Notes under the pieces: generated by a model
The model's input: the letters and a program-made list of their open reading frames with translations, nothing else
The model's database searches: none
Told to the model about the DNA's origin: nothing
Shown here: positions 1-9,115 of the stretch, piece by piece
Numbering within the stretch: position 1 is the first letter of the stretch
How the letters are laid out: every line of letters begins with the position of its first letter
Position numbers and translations under genes: made by a program
Source of the DNA: an uncultured Carboxylicivirga sp.
Lineage (GTDB): Bacteria > Bacteroidota > Bacteroidia > Bacteroidales > Marinilabiliaceae
Length of the DNA: 64,000 nucleotides
NCBI RefSeq assembly: GCF_963674565.1
Contig: NZ_OY771430.1
Coordinates: 4,650,001 to 4,714,000 of the forward strand
Direction of reading: 5' to 3'

Positions 1-2173
1 AAATACCAAAACCAAAGAATAAAATGATGGACGTGTAAATCATGCTTACACCTGTTTCTTTTAATGCCAGCACAACGGCAGCTCTGATACTCCAGTTGGT
101 TTCTGAAAGTTCCTGACGATATTTAGCCAGATAGTGAATGGTATCATCAACTGAAATACCAAATGCTATACTAAATACAAGTATGGTAGAAGGTTTAATC
201 GGAATTCCAAAATAGCCCATTAATGCAGCTGTCATAATTAACGGGAACAGATTTGGAATGAGCGATACCAAGACCATTCGTTTTGAAGAAAACATCCATG
301 CCATAAACGAGGCAATTAAAACAATTGCCAGAAGCAAACTGGTAAACAGGTTTTTAATCAGGTAATCTGTTCCTTTAAAAAATACCACACTCGCACCCGT
401 TAATGAGGTGATGTATTTATCGCCAGGGAATATATCGTCAATTTTTTTCTGAATATTTTCATTTAACGATACCATCTCAGTGGTACCTATATCTTTCATT
501 CGATAGCTCAAACGAGCCTTCTGTTTGAGCGAATCCATAAAATTATTTACGATTCCGGTTTGAGCCCCGGCTTCACTTTTACTAACGTATGAAAGTATGA
601 AGTTACGTTCCTGATTGCTAGGTATTTTATAATGACTCTCTTTACCATTAAAAAATGCCTGACGCGAAAACTTAACAACTTCTACCAACGAAACTGGTTT
701 TGAAATAACATCAAGCTGAGATAACTCGTCCTGAAGATCATCCATTTTTTTCAGGTTTGAGCGTTGGATAACACCGTTTGGCTTTTTGGTGTCTATCATT
801 ATCTCAAGTGGCATTAATCCATTGAAGTTATCTTCAAAAAATTCAAGATCGACATACAAGGGATCATCATGAGGTATGTCATCAAGCATATACCCGGTTG
901 TTTTTATTCGCGAGATTCCAAATGCACCTAAAACCAACATGATGATTGCACTCCAGTAAATTATCTTTCGATGGTTCAATGATAATTTTACCAGTGTATT
1001 AACTGCCTTACCCATTATCTGGTTATCCAGGTGTTTAATGTGTCTTTCCTTAGGTCCGTCTAAAAAGCTAAAAATGATAGGTATAAGTAGTATGGAAAGA
1101 AAGAAAACCACAATGATGTTAATGGCAGCAATGACTCCAAATTCAACTAAAATCTTACTGCTGGTAAAGATAAAGGTAGCAAAACCCGAAGCAGTTGTCA
1201 GATTAGTTAAAAAGGTAGCGTTACCTATTTTTCTGATTACTCTTTGTAGCGCCTTTATTTTGTTTTGATGCTTGCGGTATTCCTGGTGATATTTATTGAG
1301 CAGAAAGACGGAATTGGGTATTCCAATAACAATAATTAGTGGTGGAATCATTCCGGTAAGAATGGTTATTTTGTAGCCAAACAGTCCTTGAATTCCCAAA
1401 GCCCATATAACAGCTATGCCTACAACAAGCATTGAAAACATAACGACCTTAAACGATCGAAAGAAGATAAGTATGATAAGTGCCGTGATTCCAAGAGCTA
1501 AAAAGATAAACATATTCAGCTCTTTCTTAATCATTTCAGCAGTTATAACACGAATGTACGGAAGACCCGAATAATGCAATTCATGCTCATTCTGCCTGAT
1601 ATATTCATTTCCAGTCTTTCTTATATCTTCGATCAGTCTCACCCGGTCCTCACTGTGAAGAATGACATCATCCAGTGTGATCGCCATGAGATAGGCATCT
1701 TTCGATTTATTATAAACTAACTGATCGTAGAAAGGTAGTTCATAAAATCGTTCCTTAAGCGAGTCAAGTTCAGTCTGGAATTTAACCTGTTCAGGAAAGA
1801 TGGGCTTTACTTCAAATCTTTTTTCTTTAGTATTTTTCTGAAGTTCATAGGTCTGTCCAATAGAAAATACTGATGTAACTCCATTAATTTCTTTTAATCT
1901 TTGCGCCAGTTTGTTCCATTGGTTAAATTCTTTTACTTCAAAGAAATCGCTGTTCTTAACTCCTATTACAACAAGATTACCTTCTGATCCGAACGTTTCA
2001 ACAAATGATTCATATGCCAGGTAAGTTGAGTCATCTTCCGGAAGTAAGGGTGCATATTGATAAGACATTTCTATTTTTCGGGATTGAAATCCCATAAACA
2101 AAGTTATTAGAAATAGTCCTATTAAGATAGCTATTCTGTTGCGTAGTATAAATCGTGCAATTTTAATCCACAT
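1..2173 (-). CDS. MMPL/RND-family exporter, partial (C-terminus outside window)
   Basis: The reading frame stays open from an ATG at 2173 down to the window edge, giving about 724 codons of the N-terminal part. It starts MWIKIARFILRNRIAI, then a membrane segment, then a large periplasmic loop, then a block of hydrophobic helices. Near the window edge the text reads VDDTIHYL, the GxDDTxHxL-like motif of the fourth helix in MMPL/sterol-sensing-domain permeases. The family (HAE3-type RND) exports lipids or hydrophobic molecules using the proton gradient. The 355-residue gene lies 80 bases upstream on the same strand, so the two may be co-transcribed. The substrate cannot be told from the sequence. 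Confidence 0.85.
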   Translation of the reverse strand, partial: MWIKIARFILRNRIAILIGLFLITLFMGFQSRKIEMSYQYAPLLPEDDSTYLAYESFVETFGSEGNLVVIGVKNSDFFEVKEFNQWNKLAQRLKEINGVTSVFSIGQTYELQKNTKEKRFEVKPIFPEQVKFQTELDSLKERFYELPFYDQLVYNKSKDAYLMAITLDDVILHSEDRVRLIEDIRKTGNEYIRQNEHELHYSGLPYIRVITAEMIKKELNMFIFLALGITALIILIFFRSFKVVMFSMLVVGIAVIWALGIQGLFGYKITILTGMIPPLIIVIGIPNSVFLLNKYHQEYRKHQNKIKALQRVIRKIGNATFLTNLTTASGFATFIFTSSKILVEFGVIAAINIIVVFFLSILLIPIIFSFLDGPKERHIKHLDNQIMGKAVNTLVKLSLNHRKIIYWSAIIMLVLGAFGISRIKTTGYMLDDIPHDDPLYVDLEFFEDNFNGLMPLEIMIDTKKPNGVIQRSNLKKMDDLQDELSQLDVISKPVSLVEVVKFSRQAFFNGKESHYKIPSNQERNFILSYVSKSEAGAQTGIVNNFMDSLKQKARLSYRMKDIGTTEMVSLNENIQKKIDDIFPGDKYITSLTGASVVFFKGTDYLIKNLFTSLLLAIVLIASFMAWMFSSKRMVLVSLIPNLFPLIMTAALMGYFGIPIKPSTILVFSIAFGISVDDTIHYLAKYRQELSETNWSIRAAVVLALKETGVSMIYTSIILFFGFGI

Positions 2174-2253
2174 CTCTGTCAGTCTTCGTTCAATTCAATC
2201 ATGCGAAAATAGATAAAAAGGTTAGGATGGCAAATCAATTATTGGTGTAAGGT

Positions 2254-3321
2254 TTAAAAGTAGATTGCTCCTTCAATGGATATTAACGCCTCATTATGTT
2301 GCATTTCCGATTGAATCATCAGAAGCTGATCACTTTTTAATTGTTGTTTGATAATAAGTTCTGCATCTGCTAATTCGCTTTCGTTTTTAAGATGTATTAT
2401 CGCTAAATTCAGAATTAATTCAGATTTTAATTCATCTTCCATATTTTGAATGAATTCTGAAATAATCTGCGTTAGTTCATTCGATTGAGCAATGATATTA
2501 GGACTTGCAGATAGTTGAGCCTCTTTGTTATAACTGGTAAAGAATAAAATTTGTCTTAACTCTTTTGATAATGAAGCATAAAGATCTAATCCGTTTGGTG
2601 CCTGGTAATGTAAAACCTGATGGCTGGGAAAAGTATCTTTCTGAGCTGCTATAAATGATATCTGAATTCCTCCGGTGTTCATTGAGTTAAGACTAAGAGG
2701 AGGTGCACTTTGCACAAGCAGTGACGGATCTAAATAAAGTTCCTTAATCTGATTGATCACATCCCATGAAGATTGATTGGATGAATTCTGGTTGATAAAT
2801 TGTTTGTCAAAGTTGGTTTGTATGAAACTAACATGCCCAAAATGCATTTCTTCATGATCAAGTATCTGTTCAGCAAAATCAAAAGCCAATTGAGTACTTC
2901 TCATCAAATCATTATTATCATTGAATCTTATATTGCCGACATACAGTATTCGGTTTTGTGCATCGGAGCAAATCGTGTAAGGCAATTTTTGAAATTCTTT
3001 ATGTTCAATTTTCAGATTATTACCTGTACAAACAGTTATCTGCAAAGTAGCTTCGTTTTTTAACAAGTTTGTTGAAGGTATAATTGAATAAGCTGATAAT
3101 TTCTTTTGTATTAAAAGTGTAATTAGTTCTTCAAAATTTGACTCTAATGAAACGTAATCTTCTTCGTTTTGGATGTCAATTAGTAAATCAATTTTTACTA
3201 TTTGCTTTGGATTAATGTTATGATCCGAAAAGAACGAAAAAATGCTCTTGCTAATGGCTTCGCTTTTACCGCTTAAAATCTGGGTGTTATCAATATTTAT
3301 GCTGTGAATAAAAGTTTTCAT
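2254..3321 (-). CDS. Uncharacterised protein, tentatively RidA/YjgF- or chorismatase-like
   Basis: A 355-residue soluble protein without signal peptide. I do not recognise it firmly. Residues about 125-230 run ILYVGNIRF, then a helix ending FAEQIL, then FINQNSSNQSSWDVINQIKELYL, then a block ending GGIQISFIAA. That order resembles a YjgF/RidA fold (beta-hairpin, helix, N-x(n)-W/Y helix, final beta strand), and chorismatases (about 340 residues) have such a fold in their N-terminal half. The Arg that binds carboxylates in RidA is not visible before the last strand. It lies directly upstream of the MMPL exporter on the same strand. The gene is likely real; the family assignment is weak. Confidence 0.6.
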   Translation of the reverse strand: MKTFIHSINIDNTQILSGKSEAISKSIFSFFSDHNINPKQIVKIDLLIDIQNEEDYVSLESNFEELITLLIQKKLSAYSIIPSTNLLKNEATLQITVCTGNNLKIEHKEFQKLPYTICSDAQNRILYVGNIRFNDNNDLMRSTQLAFDFAEQILDHEEMHFGHVSFIQTNFDKQFINQNSSNQSSWDVINQIKELYLDPSLLVQSAPPLSLNSMNTGGIQISFIAAQKDTFPSHQVLHYQAPNGLDLYASLSKELRQILFFTSYNKEAQLSASPNIIAQSNELTQIISEFIQNMEDELKSELILNLAIIHLKNESELADAELIIKQQLKSDQLLMIQSEMQHNEALISIEGAIYF

Positions 3322-3392
3322 CTGATTATTTAATATTTTATATAATGGTAAACATTATGTGGGTGATATTGAATTTTGTCTGATTAGCCCTA

Positions 3393-3400
3393 CAAAAGTA
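3393..3400 (-). promoter_or_regulatory. Putative -7 element for the 2254-3321 gene
   Basis: On the minus strand this reads TACTTTTG, matching the Bacteroidota -7 consensus TAnnTTTG. It lies 72 bases upstream of the start codon at 3321. A TTG at the expected -33 spacing is not seen, so this is a weak call. Confidence 0.35.
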
Positions 3401-3541
3401 CTGTAATGCTGAATAGTGATTGTAACAATTCATACTAAAGTTTTAGTAGAAATTCAAAATTTATTGAAATTAAGGAAACTAATCTAAATCATTTGCGTAC
3501 CACTGCCCATTAAGAAGTTGAATTTGAAAGGATGTATTGTT

Positions 3542-4054
3542 ATGAAAAAGATTTTATTCTTTTTTAGCTTAATGCTATTACCACTGGCAGCTAATTCGCA
3601 GGTTGCAAAGTTTAAATCAGTGTTTACACTAAACTTTATCCGCCATATTGGTTGGCCAGAGGCAACAAAAGAAGGTGATTTCGTGATTGGTGTCATCAAA
3701 GACAAAGAAATCGTAAGCTGGTTAGAAAAATTATCAGAAGGGAAAAAATTTGGATTCCAGAATGTGGTAATTAAAGAGTTTAAATCGGTTGAAGAAGTTC
3801 AGAACTGTCAGGTACTGTTTGTTTCTTCATCGATTAACTTTAATAAACATTCTTCTGAAATTATTACCAAAGTTGGGGGTAAAAACACTCTGATTGTTTG
3901 CGAATCAGAAGGGGCAACTACAAATGGAGCCATGTTTAACTTTGTCGTGAGGGACGAAAAGCTAAAGTTTGAGATTCACAAAGCCAATGCCGCTAAGTTT
4001 GGTTTGCAAATTAGCTCTAAATTGGAAGGTATGGCAGCTGCAATTTCTTTATAA
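3542..4054 (+). CDS. YfiR-like (DUF4154) periplasmic protein
   Basis: I chose the ATG at 3542 because the protein then begins MKKILFFFSLMLLPLAANSQ, a clean signal peptide; an in-frame start at 3518 would put eight residues in front of it. The mature part opens with FKSVFTLNFIRHIGWPE, matching the DUF4154/YfiR signature (F-x-Y/L-N-F-x-x-x-x-x-WP), followed by FVIGVIKD and the VLFVSSS block, a typical periplasmic two-lobe fold of about 150 residues. In Pseudomonas YfiR restrains the diguanylate cyclase YfiN. No cyclase is adjacent here; the next gene is a chemoreceptor, so a periplasmic input role for the receptor is an inference. The receptor has its own promoter between the two genes. Confidence 0.85.
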   Translation: MKKILFFFSLMLLPLAANSQVAKFKSVFTLNFIRHIGWPEATKEGDFVIGVIKDKEIVSWLEKLSEGKKFGFQNVVIKEFKSVEEVQNCQVLFVSSSINFNKHSSEIITKVGGKNTLIVCESEGATTNGAMFNFVVRDEKLKFEIHKANAAKFGLQISSKLEGMAAAISL

Positions 4055-4153
4055 GATACTTTTCAATAATACATTTATTGACTAAGTTTATAAATAATTG
4101 CGTTAGTAATTTATTTACCTATAAAAGTTGGACTGAAATAAAAGACTATTCTG

Positions 4154-4184
4154 TTTGTTAAATTAGGATAGGATTTTATTTTTG
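4154..4184 (+). promoter_or_regulatory. Consensus Bacteroidota promoter of the chemosensory operon
   Basis: TTTG at 4154-4157, exactly 19 bases, then TATTTTTG at 4177-4184. This fits the -33/-7 consensus (TTTG, TAnnTTTG) of the primary sigma factor in this phylum. Transcription would begin near 4190. That rules out a TTG start at 4182 for the receptor and makes the ATG at 4194 nearly leaderless, so the ATG at 4245 is preferred. Confidence 0.75.
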
Positions 4185-4244
4185 CCTGACGGCATGCAAA
4201 CCGATTATGAATTGTATGCCAAAAGAGATTTAAACGAAATTCGA

Positions 4245-5960
4245 ATGAAGAATATCAAACTGAATATTGCCCAAAAATTACTTTGGGGATTTGGTGTCAT
4301 TCTGGTACTAGTTATTATAAATGGTATCTGGACATACACCACGTTAACCTCTAGTAAAAATCTGAATAGTAAATTAACAGGTATTTACTCTCCGTCATCA
4401 GAAAAGTTAAGTCATCTATCTATGATGATTACTAACTCAAAAATGCTTGTGCGTAGTTGGGTTTTTATTGATAAACAATCTGATACGCCAGATAAAATCA
4501 AGCTTAAAGATCTGCATGAAACAGAGTATCCACAATTGCAAGGTGAAATTAAATCCTTCTACGAGGAATGGGAGCCTGCTGATGTTACAGAAGCAAATGT
4601 GATATTTCATGATATCGATTCATTATTTCAAATGCAGCAGTATGTGATGAGTAGTCTGGATTCATTTGCTGCTTATGAAGATGTAATGGTTCTTTTTGAA
4701 GTGGAGCCTCAGGTTCAGGACGGTGGTGAGATCATCGTTCTAAGTGATGAGATTACGGCCAAATTAGATAAGTTGGCCGATAAGTATGTTACAGCCAGTG
4801 ATAATGCACTGGGAAAAACCAATAGCAGGTTTACATTATTACAATGGGTTATTTTTATAATGAGCATATTAGTTGTTGTAGGTGCTACTGCAACCGCTTA
4901 TTTGCTTTATAATGCAATTGTAAGTCCTTTAAATAAGGGTGTTAGATTTGCTAAGGCTATTGGTGATGGTGATCTTACTGCAAAAGTAGATGTTCACCAG
5001 AATGATGAAATTGGTGATTTGGCTAAAGCATTAGCTGTAATGGCCGATCAGTTAAAGAAGACTGTAATCACCATCAAAGAGAATGCAAATGACCTTGTGA
5101 CTTCAAGTACACAATTGAAATCAAGTTCGATGCAATTGTCCAAAGGTTCAGCTGATCAGGCTGCTTCTGCCGAGGAGGTATCAACCTCAATAGAAGAGAT
5201 GGTTGCCAATATTGATCAGAATACTGATAACGCTATTGAGACTGAAAAGATTACCGTTGAAACAGCAAAAGATGTAGGAGTAGCTGATGAACTTTCAAGT
5301 CAGGCAGCATCTGTTATGAAAACGGTTTCTGAGAAAATCACCATCATTAGTGATATTGCTTTCCAAACAAATATTCTTGCTCTAAATGCAGCTGTTGAGG
5401 CAGCTCGTGCCGGTGAGCATGGAAGAGGTTTCTCTGTTGTGGCTGCTGAAGTTCGTAAACTGGCAGAAAGAAGTAAGTTAGCTGCTGATGAAATTGTTTC
5501 GTTAGTAAAAACAGGTTTAAATGTATCTCAAAAAGCCGGGGCGAAATCAAAAGCTTTAGTTCCTGATATTGAAAAAACCACTCAGTTGATTAAAGAGATT
5601 TCTGCAGCAAGTATGGAGCAAAAAACCGGTGCTGAGCAGATTAATCTTGCAATGCAACAGTTGAACATGATTACTCAGGAAAATGCATCATCATCAGATG
5701 AGTTAACACAGAGTTCTGATCAGTTAGCTAATTTGGCAGATAATCTGCACGAGGCAGTGAGCTTCTTTAAGATTGGTGATGAAGAAGAGTTAGTGCCAGA
5801 AACTAAACAAGAATCAAAACCGGTAGAAGTGCAGAAGCCTGCTAAAGCTGCTGCGCCTGCAAACAAAACTATAGAAGAGAAAAAGGTTACCGCTAAAAAA
5901 GATAACCCATTCTCTAACTTTGATAAGGATTTTGATCTGGATAACTACGAAAAATTCTAA
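4245..5960 (+). CDS. mcp: Methyl-accepting chemotaxis protein
   Basis: The only chemoreceptor in the cluster, 571 residues. The start at 4245 (MKNIKLNIAQKLLWGFG) places TM1 at about 12-31 and fits the mapped promoter; the frame extends further upstream. The periplasmic part (about 32-195) looks helical, as in four-helix-bundle sensors. TM2 is about 197-222 and HAMP about 225-275. The signalling hairpin at about 372-410 carries AFQTNILALNAAVEAARAGE and RGFSVVAAEVRKLAERS, the invariant CheA/CheW contact tip. The tail is Lys/Pro/Ala-rich and ends in DNYEKF; no CheR-docking pentapeptide of the NWETF type is seen. Ligand unknown; a YfiR-like periplasmic partner is possible. Confidence 0.95.
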   Translation: MKNIKLNIAQKLLWGFGVILVLVIINGIWTYTTLTSSKNLNSKLTGIYSPSSEKLSHLSMMITNSKMLVRSWVFIDKQSDTPDKIKLKDLHETEYPQLQGEIKSFYEEWEPADVTEANVIFHDIDSLFQMQQYVMSSLDSFAAYEDVMVLFEVEPQVQDGGEIIVLSDEITAKLDKLADKYVTASDNALGKTNSRFTLLQWVIFIMSILVVVGATATAYLLYNAIVSPLNKGVRFAKAIGDGDLTAKVDVHQNDEIGDLAKALAVMADQLKKTVITIKENANDLVTSSTQLKSSSMQLSKGSADQAASAEEVSTSIEEMVANIDQNTDNAIETEKITVETAKDVGVADELSSQAASVMKTVSEKITIISDIAFQTNILALNAAVEAARAGEHGRGFSVVAAEVRKLAERSKLAADEIVSLVKTGLNVSQKAGAKSKALVPDIEKTTQLIKEISAASMEQKTGAEQINLAMQQLNMITQENASSSDELTQSSDQLANLADNLHEAVSFFKIGDEEELVPETKQESKPVEVQKPAKAAAPANKTIEEKKVTAKKDNPFSNFDKDFDLDNYEKF

Positions 5961-5971
5961 TTGTTAAGATT

Positions 5972-6283
5972 ATGGAAAATCTACCATATAAAGTAGTTTA
6001 TAATGAGTTACCTGAGAAATCGGTATTGCAGTTTTCTGGTCAGCTTATCATTAATTACATTGAGAATATAACCGAAATCGTGAAAGAGAAAGTAAGTGCA
6101 ACCAAGGATTTGGATATTCAGGTGGATAATCCGGATAGTGTTGATATTACTTTTATACAGTTGGTGCTTTCGATTAAAAAGACGTTTGAATTAGCTGGTA
6201 AAGAAGTTAGCATTACCACTGAATTAAAAGACGAGTTAAAAACCTTAATCGGAAATTCCGGTTTCAGCTATGTGCTATATTAA
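5972..6283 (+). CDS. STAS-domain protein (anti-sigma-factor-antagonist-like)
   Basis: A 103-residue single STAS domain. It has the strand-helix order of SpoIIAA-type proteins: QFSGQLI near 20-26, DIQVDNPDSVDITFIQLVLSIKK near 48-70, then GKEVSITTELKDELKTLIGNSGF. In SpoIIAA the phosphoserine lies in the motif D-S-S-G; the matching position here is Thr60 in VDITF, a possible phosphosite. STAS proteins are dephosphorylated by PP2C phosphatases of the type encoded at 18505-21108 at the other end of the same gene run. This suggests a partner-switching module built into the chemosensory operon. No anti-sigma kinase of the SpoIIAB type is obvious in the window. Confidence 0.85.
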   Translation: MENLPYKVVYNELPEKSVLQFSGQLIINYIENITEIVKEKVSATKDLDIQVDNPDSVDITFIQLVLSIKKTFELAGKEVSITTELKDELKTLIGNSGFSYVLY

Positions 6284-6310
6284 CCTAAATAATAAATAGA
6301 ACATTATATT

Positions 6311-6676
6311 ATGGCTAAAACAGTTCTTATTGTTGATGATTCTGAAAGTATTCGTGAAGTTGTCAACTTTACTCTTCAAAATGAAGGCTATGATGTATTA
6401 GTTGGTGTTGATGGTGAAGACGCTCTAAAATTTTTAGATGGTCGTACCATTGATATTGTAATTACTGATTTACACATGCCTAACCTTGATGGTCTTGGAT
6501 TGATTCGTAAGATTAGAGAAATGGATGCATACAAGCACATTCCAATTTTGTTCCTTACTACAGAATCTCAGGCATCAAAGAAGATGGAAGCAAAACAAGC
6601 CGGTGCTACAGGATGGATTATTAAACCATTTGTACCTGCAAAATTATTAAGTGCAATTTCTCGTGTATTACGATGA
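6311..6676 (+). CDS. cheY: Single-domain response regulator CheY
   Basis: A 121-residue receiver domain and nothing else. Key residues are present: Asp9/Asp10 (acidic pair), Asp53 (phosphoacceptor, in ITDLHMPNLDG), Thr83/Thr84 and Lys105 (in IIKPF). It should take phosphate from CheA His45 or pass it to the free Hpt protein that follows. No FliM is present in the window, so its target is probably not a flagellar switch. Its stop codon overlaps the ATG of the Hpt gene (ATGA), which indicates translational coupling. Confidence 0.93.
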   Translation: MAKTVLIVDDSESIREVVNFTLQNEGYDVLVGVDGEDALKFLDGRTIDIVITDLHMPNLDGLGLIRKIREMDAYKHIPILFLTTESQASKKMEAKQAGATGWIIKPFVPAKLLSAISRVLR

Positions 6677-7071
6677 TTGAAAGGATCAAACATATTTTCA
6701 TTGAGGAAACCAATAATGATATGCAATTTTTAGAAAAAGAACTTGCATCCTCCGAGGCAGTGAAACTTTCGGATGAAGCAGTTGAAAAAATTTTTCGCAC
6801 CATGCATACGATTAAAGGGTCCGCACCTATGTTTGGTTTCAATCAATTAACAGAGATTGCCATTCCTGTCGAAATAGTTTATCGGGGATTATACGACGGT
6901 AGGATAAGTATTGATAATCATATTATCGATAAAACGAAGGATGTAGTATCACTAATTCAGGATGTGTTAAATAAGGAGGAAGATCATTTGGCTTCGATAG
7001 AAGAGCAGAAAGATGCATTGATTCTCTTCTTTAAAAACATTGACAGGTTAAACGTTCGAACAAATGATTGA
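6673..7071 (+). CDS. Free-standing Hpt phosphotransfer protein
   Basis: A 132-residue protein made of one histidine phosphotransfer domain. The phosphoacceptor is His45 in IFRTMHTIKGSAPMFGF. The P1 domain of the next gene, CheA, has IFRAMHSLKGGGAMFGF with its His also at residue 45, so the two are paralogues with the same spacing from the start. The gene overlaps cheY by four bases and cheA by eight. It could shuttle or drain phosphate between CheA and receivers, but that is inference. Confidence 0.88.
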   Translation: MIERIKHIFIEETNNDMQFLEKELASSEAVKLSDEAVEKIFRTMHTIKGSAPMFGFNQLTEIAIPVEIVYRGLYDGRISIDNHIIDKTKDVVSLIQDVLNKEEDHLASIEEQKDALILFFKNIDRLNVRTND

Positions 7072-9115
7072 TAAGTTTAGAGAAAAATTCGTTGAGGAGT
7101 CGCTTGATAATATCAATGATCTGGAAGAAGCATTATTCCTTTTGGAGAAGGATATGCACAATAGAGAGATTATTGAGCGAATCTTCCGGGCTATGCACTC
7201 GCTTAAGGGAGGGGGAGCAATGTTCGGATTTAACCACTTAAGTGAATTTACACACCATCTTGAAACTGTTTTTGATTTGGTTCGAAATGATAAGTTGGCA
7301 GTAACCAATGATATCATTTCGTTAACATTTGAAGCAATTGATCAAATCAAACATTTACTTCAGATTGGAGATTTGACAGAAAAGGCAGATATTGCCAATC
7401 AGGCAGCTTTTATCAAACGTATTCAGGCTGTTTCCAATTTGGAAGAAAGCAGTGCTTCGACCACGGTTGTGGGGGAATCGAGTGGGAGTCAAGTTGCTGT
7501 AAGTGATGGATCAAAAACCTTTTTGATCGGAATCAAACCAAATGAGGATATCTTAAGAAATGGAACCAATCCGTTCTATTTACTGGATGATCTTCATGCA
7601 ATGGGAGATGCAAAGGTTGCTGCCTTTGCTAAAGGAATACCAGACCTGGGACAATTTCAACCCATTTCAAATTTCTGTTATTGGCAGGTTATTTTAAATA
7701 CATCCGAATCTGTTAATGATATAAAAGATGTATTCATCTTTGTTGAAGATGAATGTGAAATAGATATTAAAGAGCTGAAAGTTGGTAATATTATTAAATC
7801 AGAGGCTCTTGATGACTTGGTAAATAATTCAATTGCTGATCAGACACTCATAACCAAAGAGCAGATTGAAGCTATCGGTGGAAGTGATGATAATGATCAG
7901 GATGATGAAAAAAGAGATGCTAAACGTAAAGTTCAGCTAAAAGAACATAAAATCTCGAGTATCAGGGTTAATTCCAATAAGATCGATGATCTTGTTAACC
8001 TGGTTAGCGAATTGGTTACTATCCAGGCTCAGTTGAATCTGTATGCCGAGAAGGATGGAAACGGTGATATTGTTAGCCTGGCTGAGAATATTCAAAAGTT
8101 AAGCCGTCAGTTACGCGATAATGCTTTTGAAATTAGTCTGATACCGTTACAAAGTGAGTTGATGCGTTTTCAACGTCTGGTTCGAGACCTTTCAAAGGAA
8201 TTGAATAAGGAAATTGAATTCGTAATTGAAGGTGGTGATATTGAATTAGATAAAAATATTATTGAACATCTTACTGATCCATTACTACATATCATTCGTA
8301 ATTCTGTCGATCACGGAATAGAATTGCCTGAAGAAAGGATTAAAAATGGTAAGTCGCCAAAAGGAACTATCATTTTTAAAGCATTTTATTCAGGAGCAAG
8401 TGTGATTGTGCAGGTTATAGATGACGGAAAAGGTATAGATCCGGATTTTATCCGTTCAAAAGCTATAAGTAAAGGATTACTGGATGAGAATGTAGAATTG
8501 AGTCGTAAGGAAATTTTTGATCTGGTTTTCCTGAGCGGATTTTCTACAAAAGAAGTTGTTTCTGATGTTTCCGGCCGTGGTGTTGGAATGGATGTAGTAA
8601 AGAAAAAGATCGGTGAAATCAGGGGTGAAGTATCACTTGATTCCAAAGTAGGACAAGGAACTACACTGACTCTTGAATTACCAATGACACTTTCGATTAT
8701 TGACGGCTTGCTGGTAAAAGTTGCTAATAATCAATATGTTATTCCGATTGCCAATATTGAAAAGATTCATGCTATTGATGACGTTAATTTTGGAAATACA
8801 TTAAACAATATTGTATCAATCGGTGATCATCAGTTTCCATACATTGATGTCAGAGATGTTTTCGAATGCGATACAGCCAATTCTGGCGGTGAGCAATTAA
8901 TATTGGTTAAGTTTGAAGATCGTAAAGTGGGATTGTTGGTTGATCAGGTTATTGGAGAATACCAAACAGTTGTGAAACCATTGGGACGATTCCTTAAGAA
9001 ACAAGAGAATATTTCCGGAGCAACCATTATGGGTGACGGAAGTATTGCTTTGGTGATAGACACAAATAGAATGATCCATAGTAACGCAGCTAAGAAATAC
9101 CGAACTAAGAAATGA
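7064..9115 (+). CDS. cheA: Chemotaxis histidine kinase CheA
   Basis: 683 residues in the canonical order. P1/Hpt occupies residues 1-110 with His45. A linker and P2-like domain (about 145-260) contains FLIGIKPNEDILRNGTNPFYLLDDL. The P3 dimerisation helix pair is about 295-365 (IRVNSNKIDDLVNLVSELV). The P4 ATPase has the N-box LHIIRNSVDHGIE at about 408, DDGKGID, and GRGVGMDVV at about 504. P5 is a CheW-like domain from about 542 to the end. All catalytic motifs look intact. The start overlaps the upstream hpt gene by eight bases and the stop overlaps the next gene in ATGA, so expression is tightly coupled. Confidence 0.96.
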   Translation: MIDKFREKFVEESLDNINDLEEALFLLEKDMHNREIIERIFRAMHSLKGGGAMFGFNHLSEFTHHLETVFDLVRNDKLAVTNDIISLTFEAIDQIKHLLQIGDLTEKADIANQAAFIKRIQAVSNLEESSASTTVVGESSGSQVAVSDGSKTFLIGIKPNEDILRNGTNPFYLLDDLHAMGDAKVAAFAKGIPDLGQFQPISNFCYWQVILNTSESVNDIKDVFIFVEDECEIDIKELKVGNIIKSEALDDLVNNSIADQTLITKEQIEAIGGSDDNDQDDEKRDAKRKVQLKEHKISSIRVNSNKIDDLVNLVSELVTIQAQLNLYAEKDGNGDIVSLAENIQKLSRQLRDNAFEISLIPLQSELMRFQRLVRDLSKELNKEIEFVIEGGDIELDKNIIEHLTDPLLHIIRNSVDHGIELPEERIKNGKSPKGTIIFKAFYSGASVIVQVIDDGKGIDPDFIRSKAISKGLLDENVELSRKEIFDLVFLSGFSTKEVVSDVSGRGVGMDVVKKKIGEIRGEVSLDSKVGQGTTLTLELPMTLSIIDGLLVKVANNQYVIPIANIEKIHAIDDVNFGNTLNNIVSIGDHQFPYIDVRDVFECDTANSGGEQLILVKFEDRKVGLLVDQVIGEYQTVVKPLGRFLKKQENISGATIMGDGSIALVIDTNRMIHSNAAKKYRTKK

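Noticed and set aside
4182..4244. TTG or ATG starts upstream of the receptor start
   Set aside because: They overlap or abut the promoter -7 element at 4177-4184, and a signal-anchor start at 4245 fits better.
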